Counted from the first letter of the stretch, positions 24,441 to 39,019 are shown. The stretch: DNA of 64,000 nt from Fratercula arctica (GCA_947846985.1 CANTUZ010000007.1:29516355-29580354); one strand, 5' to 3'. Numbers and translations are program-made. Notes: generated by a model not told the origin, from the letters alone.

Positions 24441-27400
24441 AAGAAAATATTTTACAAGCGCTATGCTGTGGATACATGGGAGAAGCACAAATGGGTCAGG
24501 AAAATATTCTCCAATGCACCAGGCTGGAGCAAATGTGTATCATTATCAACAACTTAACAGTACTGGCGGTTCAAGTGAAGGTCAGACTTGCTAGTAGGAA
24601 TCATTTTGTGCCTGATAACAACAGCAGCTACCACCTTATCCAGCATTTGAGAGACAGATACAGACCATCAAGGTAGAAGAAAAGAGTTTTTAGCATCCCT
24701 GTCAGTTAATGGAACTATCAACCCCAATACCAGGATTCCCTTCTGAGTTTTAAGAATGTTTCTTTTAAAATCGTGCATACACATTGTCTGTGGTGCCCCA
24801 TCAGACCCGTCCTCCGGCCATCCCGCACTGACCCCGCACTGCCAAGCAGTCCACAGAGCAGCCGGTCACAGCTCACACTCCCCTCTGTTCCTGCTCCCCA
24901 GCACACAGAACTCCCTGGTGCCTCTGAAATTTCATGGGTCACGTTTTCCAAGCCTGATTATTTCCCAAAGACAACTGGAAGTGGCCAACACTGCTCCAAC
25001 AATTAGGAATTAACTGAATAATTCTTTTGCCTATAAAATACGCACTTGAAAAAAACCATTTAGAACTGCTTTAGCCCTGTAGCATTAATGTCAGGAAAGG
25101 TCAGATCCAAGATACTTTTTTCTCCTTCTCAACTGATTAAATTTTACAGAAAGAACAATTAGTTTTTCACAGATCAAAAAACTATGCAAGGGAAGGAAAT
25201 GAAATGCAACTGAAGAGAAAGACTGAGGCCCCTTTATCTCCTTTGGCATGAGCTGCTTTTTTCAGATTTAAGGGCCCAACAGCCGTTCCCCCCAAGAGGG
25301 ACAGCAGGAGGAGGAAGGAGGTTTCCTTGGCTCCCATAGACCTCAAGCAGAAAACAGGCAGAAGAAGGGAGAGGACTTCATCCTTTCCCACCGTGCAGCC
25401 TCTGCTCTTCAACACCACAATACGTTTGCAAATACTTGCAGCTACAGTGTAATGTAAATGACTATTTACTTTGCAGTGATCTGTATCAACTGAAAAATCA
25501 CTGTAATTTAGATCTCATTTGTTTATATAATAAATGATTTGTTTATATTGAACTTGATGCTTTACCTCAGCTACCTGAAATTTCATTAAATGACAAATCA
25601 CTTGTAAGACCATGCCTAGGTAACTCAGCAGCTCTGCCGCACGTGCCCCCTCTGTATTAACATCCAAAGCGCACAACCACTTCATTGTGTTTACCAGCAG
25701 AAAGAAGTGATTTCTGTGATCAGCCATTTTTGAATATGTCTGAAACTCTGACTGCAGGTACTTGTTTTCAGTGCTGATTTAAGTAAACGTTGCTCAACTT
25801 ACATTCCGTGAGTTTTAAACCAGGAGGTGGGTGGGGACAGCAACGCTGGTTAATTTTCATAATGCTAAATTTCAGTCTCCTGGGGAAAATAAAAGACCTC
25901 ACTAATCTTTGATGTAATTCATCTGAGCATATGCCAAAGCGTACTAAATTGTGTAAGAGAGGATAATAAATCACTACAGTGCATGCCAGAGTAGGAATAA
26001 AGCGCCGTGGAGTTATATTGCACTGTTCAATCAGACGGTTGGGTCAGTTAATGCATGAGCTCAAGGCTGAACATCAATCTTGGCAGCTGGCGTGACATCC
26101 AGCAACGTGGACACTGAGCAACTCACAGCTCCTCAGTTGGGTGGGCACGAAAACAAGAACGTCACAGATATTTACAGAAATAAACAACATTATCAATCAC
26201 TTTATCTTCTTTATTTCCTATAATCTCATCATGAAACTGGATACTAATATCTCTAGCTTCTACCTGGAAGCTAACAGATGCATCTGTAAATTGGGTTACA
26301 AATTTGGCAGAGGACTATGGCTATTCCAGATTTCTCCTACTGCAAATTACAAAATCGACATTTCTATCATTTCTTAATTTCAGAACTATATAATGGACAC
26401 CAGAAAGCTTTTTACTTTCTAAACCTGGAGTACTGCTCAAAACCAAGTAGGATTTTTTTTTTTTCATTTTGATTTCCATAGCAGGATAAAATATTCTGCT
26501 CTTTTCTTTCCCCAGTTATGGTTTAATAATAATTTCCCAATAAAGTAATACAGCATCACATAAATGCTAGGAAATATTTTAAAGTCATATTAAGGTCCTG
26601 CTAATTCATTTCTAGTGGTGAGATGACATTTATTGTGCTAATATTTAGTCCAATGATGCAGCATTTTAATGAATTTCTTTTCTAGTAAAGCTCACAAATT
26701 TTCATATTTTAGAGAAGATACTGCTAGTGTTTACTGTGCTAGTGAACATATTACACTAGAATCTCTCAAAGACCGGTGTATATAATTTAATCAAACTTTG
26801 CATAAACATACACAGCACTACTTATTTCTCTTATTTACACATGCACATAGCAATTTCACTTGTTTTGTATTGTGACAGAAGTCACACTGGTTTTGTTCAC
26901 AAGAACAGCAGAGCTATTTTACAGACATGATCATAAAATATAATTTACTCTTCAGAAGTAGAAGTTACTTTGCATAGGTTAATCACATACGTAAAAATAT
27001 GACCTCCATATACTCCTCTCTGGATTCCTTAGCAATTTGAGAATTGTCTGAATCATTAATGATTTGAGAGCTCTATACATGAAACAAGAAGTTACTAGGT
27101 GGATAAAGTACTCGTGGCTGCTGGTTCATAGTCCAAACGTAACATAGTGTGGTAGGTGCAAGTAAGTAGGTGGTTACATAAAATACGCTAGCTAGCTAAC
27201 TAGGTATGTATTTGGACATACCATAGAAAGCTGTACCTAAGAAGAAGCCCAAATTCAGTAACTTCTTGAATAGATTAACTCAAGAGAAACTGTGGCTTTT
27301 TAAATAATACAGCACATATTATAAAGGGTCACATTTATACTGGCTTTAACAAACTCAGTAGGGAAACTACAGTAGTTGTCTCTGATATATTGGCCTATAT

Positions 27401-30400
27401 TAAACAGTGATGTGCTAGAGCATTGGGAAATGTCCTAATTTATTCCTAGAAAACATGTATGCATATTGTCAGATGGAGCATTTTTTTATACTGTGGTGGT
27501 CTATTATATGGGATGGATTAAAAAACAGTAAAAGGAAACAGAGACCTATGTAATTTGTCCAAAACTGAACAGAATGGCTGGCTAAATTACTGAGAAGCAA
27601 TTTTGATTGAACTTCTTTGCATCAAGATATTCATTTTGTCCAACAGAACTCCTCTTTAAGCTCAGAAGCAAAGTAAGAAAAAAGATGCATAGTAAGTAGC
27701 TACCTTCAGATCACACACATTTCAAGGGAAAAGAAGATTTCTCAATAGATATTAAAGTCTACGCAGGTGCAGACAAAGAACAGGACATGAGTTGTCACTC
27801 CTGAATCAACACTCAGGCTCGCAGAGCTCCTCCAGTACTCTTGGGTTTGGGGTCCAAAGGTGCAGCAAACACAACACAAACACCATATGAACTTCGCTAA
27901 AATCTGGGAACACCTGTAGAAATTTCCCAGCCTTGTATCCAGTGGTAGTGTTCGCAAGCTTCCTGAATTTTACAGTGCTACAACTGTACCAAACTATTCA
28001 ACCCTCGCCATGAGCTCCGTACTCATTCCAGCACATTGAAGTGTTTTGTTAACAAGTGCTAATTAAAAAGAATGAAACAAAAAACCTGCTCCAAGATTGG
28101 CAGAGACACAGCTCAGTTCTCAAATGCTAGATATGTCATCCTTTTTCACTTTTTTTTTGGAGCACAAATAGCAAATAGAAGAAAAAAAAAAAATCCTTTT
28201 CCTTTGCATTTTCTAAAATTGAATTTTCCCTCTTTTCCTCATATGCTCTCATTGCACTGCAGCATTACAATCTGACAATAATTTGTGTAACGGGAAATGT
28301 TGCACACCTGTTTCTAATCATAAGAATTTAATAATATTCCATCAATGGAGGCAGTTTGCATTTATACCATCACATTTATTTTTTTCTATAAGAAAGGAGT
28401 GTGAATATTCGTTGCTGGCCAGAGTAGCCGTGAACATGAATAGCAGTCTAACAGCCTCTCTCTGCATACAAAAAGCACACCCCTTGGTACCAGCTGAAAT
28501 TCTAATCAGGGTTCCCTCACAACACAGATACCATAGGTGTGCTGTGCTAGTCATTTCTGTTATTATAAACGACCTTTCAGGAATTGAAAAAATTGTAGCT
28601 TGTCAGTTGAGACTTGTAATCGTTATCCATTCAGCTAAAGGATTTAACAGGCCTGCTTGTAAAGGGAGAAAAAAATAGATTCCCTTCTCGCTAATCTCAG
28701 AAAGACACAAGTGGTCTAAATTAACAATTACCTTAGACATTGAGGGAGATTTCTAATAACGCTGTATTAAAATGAAAGTTAGTATATTCTGATGGGAATT
28801 TAATAACCACAATCAACCGCAGCCTGACCAGAATATGCACAGCAGTTCCATCATCAAAGCACGAGCTGGGATTCCTGCCGCCCTCGAAGCACTGCCCCAA
28901 TCGTGCCCAGTGAACCCCTCTCTTTGGGTGCCACCTCCATTGCTTACGCACTTAGTGGAGGCCATTCAACCATGCACAGGGTTCAAGGGGCATATGAAAT
29001 AACACAGAAATGTCCATACCCGAAAGCAAGTAGAGGCCACATGATAAATTTAGTATAGAAACAAAAGCTGTTTAATGTCTTGTGTAACCCAAGAGGAGTT
29101 CCAGCGCCTGGTGTTGTTATTGCAGTCTTAAATGGAAAGTTATTTTAATATAATCCCTTATGATAACTTCAAATTGCTCCTTAAAATGTAACGAATTAGA
29201 AAGATGGTTTAAACTTTCAGATCTTTAACTATGTATTTATACATGTAATCTGTACAACATGCTTGTTACTGTCTTTGCAAGAAAAGGGAACTTACTTATA
29301 TTCATACTCTAAAGTACAAGTTACTTTATTAACACTTCAAAATATTTAATAGCCTTTCGAGATGAGAGCCTATATTGGAAATAAACATTCAGGAATAATT
29401 CATAGTACAAGCAGATAACGATGAGATAAGCAGTGAAAGAAGATAATAAAGAATATGATTAATATTAAAGCTGTTGCACTGGCCTAATGGGGAGGGAAAA
29501 AAAAGAAAAAAAAGAAAAAAAAAAAAGGTAACCACTGTTAACCACAGACTTGAAAGAGGAAATCATCTTGAAAACAAAACAGAGAAACCTAAACCATTTG
29601 CAAGTACTTTTGTTCCTAACAATATTACTGAATTATCAAATCTTATCATTCTCTGAGGAGGCCTCAGCCATTAAAGTTAAGCAGAGCGTTCTTTGTTCCC
29701 TGCGCTCTCCTGTGTTACTCATGCTGCTGCAAACCCAGCACTCCTGTCAAAGCAAGTTGAAATCACGCTGTCCACTTAGTCATAAAATCGGAGCTACCTT
29801 TCCTTCACACGAAGCACTTCATACTCTACTAAGCATTACAAAAAGTATGAAGCGCTCTAGGAAGAACGGCTGTGTAATAAAAGTATAATTGAAATGGCTC
29901 TACTGCTGCCTCATTTCATCACTCACACTGGCCTCTGCTTGTTAAATTTTAAGATCTCTTGGGAAACCAGTGCATAATATAACTACACTCCAGAGTGTCA
30001 AAACAACCACTGCTATGATTTATCTCATGCATGACATCAAGGATCTATTTTAAGTAAAGGTTTTATGAGTAAAACAAGCCCTTAAACTTTCACACTTCCC
30101 TTAAAGAACATAGGCTAAAAATTTTGGAGGAACTTAAGGAATTTCTAGACTTCTAGTTGTCTTTGCCTTTCATGAATGTTTGAGTCTCCTTATTCTTTTG
30201 CATATCCAAAACTACCACATGCACAGCAGCAGTGCTGTTTCTTCATTTGGCCTTAATTTCCGCATAAAGTTTGCCACAGCCATATGATGTTACCTACAGG
30301 AAACACAACAGAAAATTTATTTTTTCTAGGCTTAATTAGCACTTAGACATTTAGTTCCTTCCACTGCACAGAGAAGCCTTGACTGCTTTCTAGTACTGCC

Positions 30401-33400
30401 TAGAAGTCAGTAATAGGCCATATAACATACAATATTACTTTTTGCTTTCGGTTCCAATAGCTTACTGCAGCTGTGGAAGATTGATCATTTCCAGTATTCT
30501 TTTATTCAGAGGCAATTTCTTCTTTGTGTTAGGAAACTGTTGCTAACTCTAAGGCAAGCACCCTGACAGAAAAATATTCAGAAGAATACTTAAATAATGA
30601 TTTAAGCAAGTACTTTTTCCACCCACCTGCCCTCACCCCATAAAAGCTGACCAAAAGATCAGAACAGGCTTACAAGTGACCAAAGGCAGTTTCCCTTCAG
30701 GATCCTGGACCTGCTCGTTTGTTCAGTACAATCCAGCCACAAGCATGCATGTGTCAAAAGCTCAGATACTGTATGCGTGATAATACCCCAAGACTGTATC
30801 TCTGAGGAAGAACAGCAAGAGGACACAAATTACAAGGGAGATTAAATCATCTTTTTGAAAAATTCACCAACACTAGGAGTAGACACATCGGGGTTTTTTT
30901 CTTTGTTTTACTGTTTCTTTCTTGGAGATCTATAAAGTGAAAGCTTTAAGTTATGACTACTGTTCATCACTTAGCACCCCTCAGTTTATTCTAGCACTGG
31001 CTGGCATAAAAAGAAGTGCATCTCCTAGGCAATGATAAGAGGACAGCAGGCTGTCACAGTTAAATTTGGTTATCAGCTCCCCTTCATTGTTCCAGTGAGT
31101 GTTGATCACTAGTCCTCAGCCCCCAGTATGTGGCAGAATCACCAAATAACAGAGTCAGATCAATGCCTAAGGAAACGGGCAATTGAAGCTAAGTGTCTCC
31201 ACCCTATTAACACACCCTGTCTATTCTCCCTATTTTCTATATAAATTTAAACAATTTAAACCTTATAGTCTAAAACATACTGGGGAAGTAGAAATCAATG
31301 GAAGCTTTGCTATTTTAAGAAAGCAATTCTAAAGACTCTGAAATATTGTCTCCTTAAGACTTCAGTTTGCATTTTCATGCAATGTGTGGTGAATTCTTTG
31401 GCTGTAGAAGAAAGACAAATGAAGGTGCTGCGTGGACTTTCTATGCAATGTTCCCAATAGAATGAAATGGATCACAGTTGCCTGACATCCACTTTGCATA
31501 AACAATATTTCTCATTATTTAACTAAAAAAATGAGATTCTTATTATTACTGCATCTAAACTCTTTCTGAACCCTGCAGTTCTGTCAGGTAGATAGACTGT
31601 AATGATCAAGGTCTCAAGGTCAGAAATATAAAGAACCGAGTAAAACAGTAATTTCACACTGTGTAACAGTCTCTGAGAATACTGGCCCCTGACATATAAT
31701 GCCATGAAAGAAAACAACGAACTTTCATTTTTGATTTAAAGAGTGTAAGTTTACTCAAAGGTGCTCTGCTATCCCCCAAAGTTTTAGAGCAGTATAACCA
31801 GCCTTTACCACTTGTCAACATTTAATAGCCTACACCCCAATGATTGATTTTGTTCAACTGGATTTTTTTTTTTCTCTCCAACTCATGTATTTAGCTTTTA
31901 GCTGCAGCAGGCTGACAACGCATCTATCATAGCTAAACAATCTTATTCAGAAGCATTTATTTTCTGCAGCTATGTTTGTTTGCTCTTCGCTATATACACT
32001 GTTTTGTATGTTCCCACACACCAACACAGGTTTACATTGTGTCCTGTTACAGTACCACATAATCTGATTTGTACCTCCTCTTCATTCTGTATCTCCTTAT
32101 CATCATGACTGCCATCCTTGCCTTCTAAGGTACCTTTGGAGAATTTGGAGAATGAAGATCACTGAATAAGAACCAGTATAAGTGGTTTGGTAGTTATTAA
32201 AAAATATTTAAAATATTTCTATGCCCACCTCAATTAAAAATATGATCTCTCAAGACACTACTTAAGTGGAATGGGAATTTTCCTTTCCAAAAAGGTAGTA
32301 GTTATACTTTCCAACAATTTAAATTTTGCCCTCCAATAATTCTGATGTCTGAGTGCAATTGATATATACTATTTTAAATGTACGGTGCCAGTTGCATTCC
32401 TAGGTTTTTAAAGCAAAGTGATATCAAATTAACGAGAGCAACTTCTGCTAAGTTCTTTCAGCGAAGCACAGCTATAGATAAATCTTATCCTGGAAGACCT
32501 AAAGTATGCTGCCATGCAGGGAGATGTCATTCAGCAAAATATACAGCATGAGTTACCTTTAATCCCTTAAACTAATAATAGATGTCACAGGACTTCACGA
32601 AGCTATGAGAATGACGTTTTTTAAAGAAAAAAAAAAAAAGTAATAATTCTGGGGTCTGTCCTGAGCTTCATCTATCTCTGCGTCTGGAGAAACAAAAGAG
32701 GGAGTTAAAGGCGGCATATAATCAGGGTAGAAGAAAGAGGGGGGAACCTACTAACAGCAATCTTTCTGCTTCAGTAAAACTGCACTAGGTAATGGTTTTA
32801 AGGTGTTTCTTAAAACTGAAGCTCCACCTCCTCTTTAGGAAGATAATTAGGAACCGTCTTTCATCTCACTGTTGTTTGGTAGTTTGGTGAGGATAGGAGC
32901 AATACACAAATTACTTGATAAACAGCTGAGTTAAATCATGCCTATTTGCAAAAACTAAAACCTGTCAGGGTCTGAGTATTGTTTTGTAAAGTATCATTAA
33001 TGGATTTGTAGCCCACAGAATAAATGTAGCTAGCAAGTAAAGTAATATTGGAGGAATATGTGAGAAGTAACTATTTCATATGTAGGAAAATACTTCTTCA
33101 ATAACTGCCCATCTCTCGCCTCTCACAGGTATTTCCCAGCTCCTTCCATCAGCTCTCTCTAGGTAGTTCTAACATGCGGATTTTTTCCTTATAAATATCA
33201 GTTTATGTTCTGAGAGCCAAAAATCAGGTTTTCTCATTCAGGAGGAGTGCTATAAAAAACTTGATAGAAAAGTTGCCCAAAGAGAGTGCAGTTGTCAGGC
33301 ACGACTGGCTTACTTTACAATGGCTAGCAAGAGAGATTCATCCCTTCTAAGGGGAAAACAGCATTTTTCCATTAAGTGAACTCTTGTATAATACAGCAGC

Positions 33401-36394
33401 ATATCTCTGCTTCTTAGAGTATACGCAACGCTTGCTATCCATGTTTCCAACTGAGTTGTTTACTTTCTCTCAAATCCTCAACTTGGCAGAGCTTGTGAAC
33501 AGAGTGCCACTCAGCCAAGCAGAGTTCCTCAAATATGAAAGAAAGAAGCAATTCTGAAGGAAGCACATCTGAAAGAAGCAGGATAAAATAGTGATGGCAC
33601 GATTATTTTTATTTTATCAAGTTGCTGTAAAACTGCCAAGCCCAGAAGTCTACCATTTTAGCTGTGTTCTGGAAAAGAAATAAAGCAACCTAGTCCCTCT
33701 CACTGCTCCTCTTTAAAAAAAGGTTCAGATGCTTCTGAGTCACAACACTTGTAAATCTTGAAATAGAGAGAATAAAGCAGATCATAAAGCATCATTACTC
33801 TGTGTTAGACACAGATACGAAAGCAGTTAAAGAAAAAACAATAGGAATTCAAAAGCACCAAGAGCCTTGTTCTCGCTGGGACCTGCCTGCCTTGTCCTGT
33901 CATTTCACAGGCAGGTTGCTGAACAGGAAAATAAAACCAGCAGATACAAACCATAAGAATCCACTGTGGATAGCAAAGGTTTTACGGATCTGGAGAAATG
34001 ATCCTTTATCTTCAAAAAGAAAATCTGAAGGAGAAAATTGTGACATGCACATGCCAGAGGACCACTGCAAAGACCAGGTTTTCCTATAAGGAAAAGTGGC
34101 AGAAAAGAGCAAGGAAAAACCAATGAAATACATGGAGAAACAAGGAACTTCATCGTTCATCTTTGATTAAAGAGAATACCCTGCTTTCAGAAAATAAAAA
34201 ACCAAACAACAAAACCACTAAGTTTTCAAAAGGCCTTAAGTAATAGCATTCTCAAATCAAAACACAAAAGCCAGTTTTAGACAACAGCTACTTCATTTTC
34301 TTCCACAAAATGATGAAAGCTAAAATCATAAGTAATAATTCCATACTTTGACTTGTTTTGTACAGAGTTAGTAGCCAGGTGTACTCGATGCATTTCTGTC
34401 AGTACGCCTGTGCCAAGTACGGTGGCCTGGCCCACCACTGGCACCCCGGCTAGAACAACCCCTTGGCCTGTGGGAGGCCTGGTGAGGCAACAACAAATGG
34501 GTGAAGTGAGAGAGAGCAAAATATATAAATAGGCTGAATCCACATGAAAAGCATTCTGTACTGCGTGTTGGTCCTTCAACACTGGCTATTACCCTGGTGA
34601 AACGCCATCGCACTCCCCTAAGTGTCAGGCCTACAGGCACTCCTCACGGTCACCACCCTCTGCCCAGTCAGCCCCGGTGTCCTCCCCAGTAACACCAGGG
34701 ACTGGACGCTCACAGTTCACAACTGGGTTGCACAGAAATACCTGGAAAACTACCCAAGATCCTCTAGCAAACATATCTTCTATATTAAATGTACAGAATA
34801 AAGACGATATTTTATCATGTTGTCCGAACCACAGACCCAAGAACTACAGCAATTTGGAGTGTAAAAATGTAAGTATAGAACATTACCAGATAAACAACCC
34901 AGTACTAAAAACATCCCCATACTGTAAATACTTAGGGAATTAGATTATGATGGTACTGCCCTGAACACCTTGAACTGTAAAAATGAGCACCTAGAACTAA
35001 TCTTGGCCGTTGCAATAACTGATTGTGGGCACCTCGGGAGTGGAAGTTTCCACAAGTGGCGGCAACTTGACTACTTAACGTGAATCTTTCCCAGCAGTGA
35101 AGAGGAATTTAGATTAAAATCCTGAGGGGGAACAGTAGCACAAAGAGAGGGCATGACAAATACAACATAAAGTGCATTTTCTCCCTTGGTTCATAGTTTA
35201 CACCATCCATATTGCATCCACATAGTGAAATTCATCACATTACAAAGCACTGTGCTACTGGCGTAAATTTATGGATTTGAAAACAAAGCAGTAGAATATG
35301 CATCTTTTCCGGGATGATGAATTCTACTACAAACACCAACCACTGTCACGCTATTTGCAACATTAATTCCTTTCTGGGGCTGAGCTACTTCTAATGTCTG
35401 TTAGAGTTAGAAAACCAGCATAATACACAACAAATATTTTTACTATCCTTGTGTGATATTTGGGAAAGCATAGAGGCACATCAAAACAAAGTAAAAATGT
35501 AAAGTTTTGGTCATCATTTTCCAAACTACGGTCTTGGTTTGCATCACCAATGTCTACTATCCTGAACCTGGCCTTCTTTTCTAATGGCATTTTCCCTAAT
35601 TTAACTTCATAAACAAACAAATCAATTAGAACCAGTTTGTAAAATGCATATTCATAACAGCATGGAAGAATGTTGCAGGAGTCTGACAAATGAAGAATTT
35701 CTTATATAGGAAGAATGATATATACCAAAAAACTACCTTCCATCATCAAATGAGTTAGTTGCTAAGCAAAAATATTTTAATTTCTAAGAGAAGACAAATA
35801 CTGTATTACACAAATCAATTTTAAGCATCTTCAGAGTTAGCACATACGCTATGTTGTTCATCTTTGTCCTTCTGTTACAAGCAGGCTGGATACACCATTT
35901 CAGTGGCAATTGATTCCAGGCCACCATCTTTTTGAGACCCCCTGTAATTTGTCTCCAACTGCTACAAAAACTTGTGCTGCTGGAAGGTGACAGAGGCAGG
36001 CTTGGTCAGATGGACAGAAATAGTTTGGAATCATATGGCCTGAACATAAGTAACTGCTCCTGCTTTACAGGAATGTGAGATGGGAGAACATGAGACATAA
36101 GGAAGAGATCTGGAAGAAGGTCTTTTTTGTTGAACTAATTAAGAGATGACGTACTTGCTTCCCTACACATTGCACAGACACTTGGACGTAGATGAGGGGG
36201 CACATGCAAGGGAGCCATGTGGCCAGGCTGGACTGTGACACTCCCAGCTCAGCATCGCAATCTGCAATCAAACGCTATCAGAATCGGCAAAACCTCCACG
36301 ATGCCTTTATTTTACCCCTTCCCTATTTTGCAGTCCCTTTTAGATGAAGATAAACAATAAAACCTTAACAAGAAGCACTTTGCAGCTTTGCTTG
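24441..36394. other. Long unique noncoding stretch, no recognised gene
   Basis: There are about 12 kb without a recognisable gene. The only exon-like segment I rate above background is at 25803-25879 (listed). A mixed-composition stretch at about 26040-26140 and another at 30960-31100, the latter with oppositely oriented GATAAG and TTATCA words about 50 bp apart, could be regulatory. A/G-rich simple sequence lies at about 29498-29526 and an A13-type run at about 32627. At 34380-34700 the DNA is moderately GC-rich and contains a TATATAAATAG word at 34522. Frames on both strands there resemble no family. Confidence 0.6.
25803..25879 (-). other. Candidate orphan exon, 77 nt
   Basis: Read on the minus strand, the acceptor is CTTTTATTTTCCCCAG immediately before the first base (complement of 25879). 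The donor is GGAAT|gtaagt (intron begins at 25802). Both signals are close to consensus, and 77 nt is an ordinary internal exon size. One of the three frames is open across it (RLKFSIMKINQRCC..., about 25 codons, length not a multiple of three); the others stop within 15 nt. The peptide is not recognisable, so a noncoding-RNA exon or a chance pseudo-exon is as likely as a coding one. It lies on the same strand as the stronger candidate at 45513-45584. Confidence 0.2.
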
Positions 36395-36540
36395 CCAGGA
36401 GCCCATGAGGCACAGCCCGAGGAAGATGTCACATCCCACCCAAGGCCAGCGCTGCCCCGGGGAAGGAGCCCACCTCGGGCACCCGGGCGGCACTGCAGCG
36501 CCCACCCACTCCCAGCGGGCACCCACCTCCTTGCACCAAT
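36395..36540. other. Short GC/CpG-rich patch
   Basis: Roughly 145 bp are strongly GC-rich with about ten CpG (CCGAGG, AGCGCT, CCCGGGG, CTCGGGC, CCGGGCGGC, AGCGGGC). They sit abruptly in AT-rich DNA. Reading frames are open on both strands (116 codons plus, 70 and 77 codons minus) because stops are depleted. No protein family, TATA box or splice pair is evident. It could be a mini CpG island or the remnant of an unidentified GC-rich insertion. Confidence 0.45.
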
Positions 36541-37319
36541 TAATACACACACTGTAAATGCTGAATATAATGCAGTAACCTTCCCTTATATACCTCATTA
36601 TTTACTGGACTCTTTCTCAAAGGCAGATGGAGAGAACAGTGGTGTTAATCTCATTTGGGCTTTGAATGGATACATAATATCCATTACCGTATAGCCTTTG
36701 GGGCACCGAGTTGGAGCGTATCTGCTTTATATGCAATAATTTGCGGCCAAAAAAATTATTCAGTCCATAAAATATCCTTCAAGAAAAACAACTGATTTCA
36801 TAGCTGAGAAATTGGCTGAGAGGGTAAGTGACCTGGCACCAACAACCCCGAGCCACAGTCACTACTACGGATACACAACAACAATCATATAACTTAATGG
36901 ACTGGTAAAATACCTCATTTCGGTTAACTAAATTCAGTCAAAAAAACTATTTTCAACACTGAAGATATATGAACTATGGTTTGACCAGTGTGCACTAGGG
37001 GCCCTAATGGCATTTGTGAATAATTTGTCCCTTTTATCTGAAAGCTAATACCAAGTTTCAGTCTTCTTCCATCATGATCAATAGTAAAACATTCTACGCT
37101 ACAGAATCATGGCCAGTGTGGAGAATCACCAGGTGAAGAGCTCACACCATGCATCTAGTGCCTACTACTAGGATTTCCTGTGACAAGGCTTCATGGCAGT
37201 GCCTGTGTTTCCTATCCAGGAAAATAAAATTTGCGTGGCTAATTCATCAGGAGGGAAGGCATTAAACACTGTAAATGTTCTTATTAAACACTGGATAAGT
37301 TTATAGCAACCAACTAACT

Positions 37320-37355
37320 AAAAAAAAAAAAAAAAAGAAAAAAGAAAAAAAGAAA
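37320..37355 (+). repeat. A-rich purine tract
   Basis: A17 (37320-37336) is followed by GAAAAAAG-type units up to about 37355, then by a CA/AC-rich segment. This is a miniature relative of the purine tract at 18532-18971. Confidence 0.85.
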
Positions 37356-39019
37356 ACAAACACAAACCAAACATACCACCATCACGAAACAAAAACACCA
37401 CCACCAAGAAAAAGTGGTTAAAAGTTCCCTAAAAGCACAGTGTGGGAAGGAAAAACCTCACGAGATTATCAGGCAGTTGAAAGCCCAACACTTCCGAAAA
37501 CTTTCCCTCACACACCCACTTTTCCTGCAAAGGTCCATGCTGAAGCTGATACCATTTTTAAGGTTTAGACACACCATCACAAAGCTTTTATTATGCTCAC
37601 ACATCCCAAAACTTTTCAACTGCTCCTTTATTCTGAGATGCGTAAGTAGATGCGCCGGCTGCAGCAGCAAAGAGGATGGATCCATTCCCGTGTGCAGCTC
37701 CTGTCCCCTCTGCGAGGGACAGCCAGATGGACACTGGGAACATGGACACCTTGATGAATCATGCCTCGTTTATGTTTTCTGTTTTAAGATTTATGCACAC
37801 AGCGCACAGCTCATAGCAAGTAAGTTACAGTCCAATGCAACTTAATGATTTTGTTACTCCATGCTTTCTCCTAAATAACAGGACGTCTCTGCTTTTGTCG
37901 CCAAACAGGGGTGATGGCAGAAGAAATACCGTGGGGAGGAAAGCCACTCTGAGCATCCTCATGTATAACTAAGCACTTCAAAGATCTCATCTACATTTTC
38001 TGAAAGCAGGTCCCTAGTGATTTACTTAGACACTGACAGGGCTTTCCGCATCTCACAAGATGAAGGAGTAGCTGTCTACCTGCCCTTTTTAAACAATGTC
38101 ATCGGGTATTTCACTACTGAGCACCCCATCTCCTCCAACTCGGCGTATGGCAACGGAGAATAAATCAACCACTTGCACTGAGGAGTACAGCTCCCTCCCG
38201 TAGCTCCAGTACGATGCACGCTGACAAGATGCTTTCTGGGGTTACCTATTTTCATCCACACTGGGCTGAATTTCCAGGTGATGCTCTACAGCGGAGCTCC
38301 CCACTCCTGCTACCAATTCTTTCCTCATTTACACTGCTGTTCAAGTCTGAAATAACAGCTCCCACACATCAGAAGCAAGAGGAAGGAAAAGATTTAACAA
38401 CGTGAGCCAAAGAAATTAGGCAGACGACATCGCTGTCATGGTGAATGAAAAAGGAAGAGATGTTCTTCGGTCTCAGTCAATGAGAAAAGGTTTAAATATT
38501 TCCAGGTAGTAAGGGTCTGAAACCTTCACTATCCCCCAATTTTCCACTCAGCAGCTTTTGACATTTGGATTCTGCAAATACATAGAACAATCTGACAGAG
38601 ACGAACAAGCAAGTGCCTGTCCTCAGAGATACAACCTCAAAGCAACTGGCTTTCTGCTTCTGTACAGCTAAACACCTGAAAATACACTGAGTAAACTGTA
38701 TGGAAACTGTCTGTAGAGTTCTCATTTATTTTAATTAACTCATAAGAGAACTGTAGCTTAGCTCAAATCGAGAGTTTTTAATCACAGAACCATGAGCTGG
38801 TCTGGAAAAAAAAAAAGACAGATGAACTTAAACAAAATGGGAATTTTTCTGCCTTTGTAATGGTCTCCCCTGCTGAAATCAATAGGAAATTCAGTGCTCA
38901 CAACTCTGATATCCTGCTTTTTTGCCTTATTTTCTCTGACTGACTTTTCAGCTACATCAGCTACTAACTTTCAATGCTCATAAGCTACAGCAAAACTAGA
39001 TCTTAAGAAAAAAAAAGTG

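Noticed and set aside
33802..34089. Good acceptor (CCTGTCATTTCACAG) with an open frame
   Set aside because: The only donor nearby (AAAG|gtttta) is poor, so no exon can be supported.
38781..38805. CR1 3'-end-like word ATCACAGAACCATGAG
   Set aside because: Too many mismatches to the CR1 terminus, and it runs directly into poly(A) with no CR1 body.
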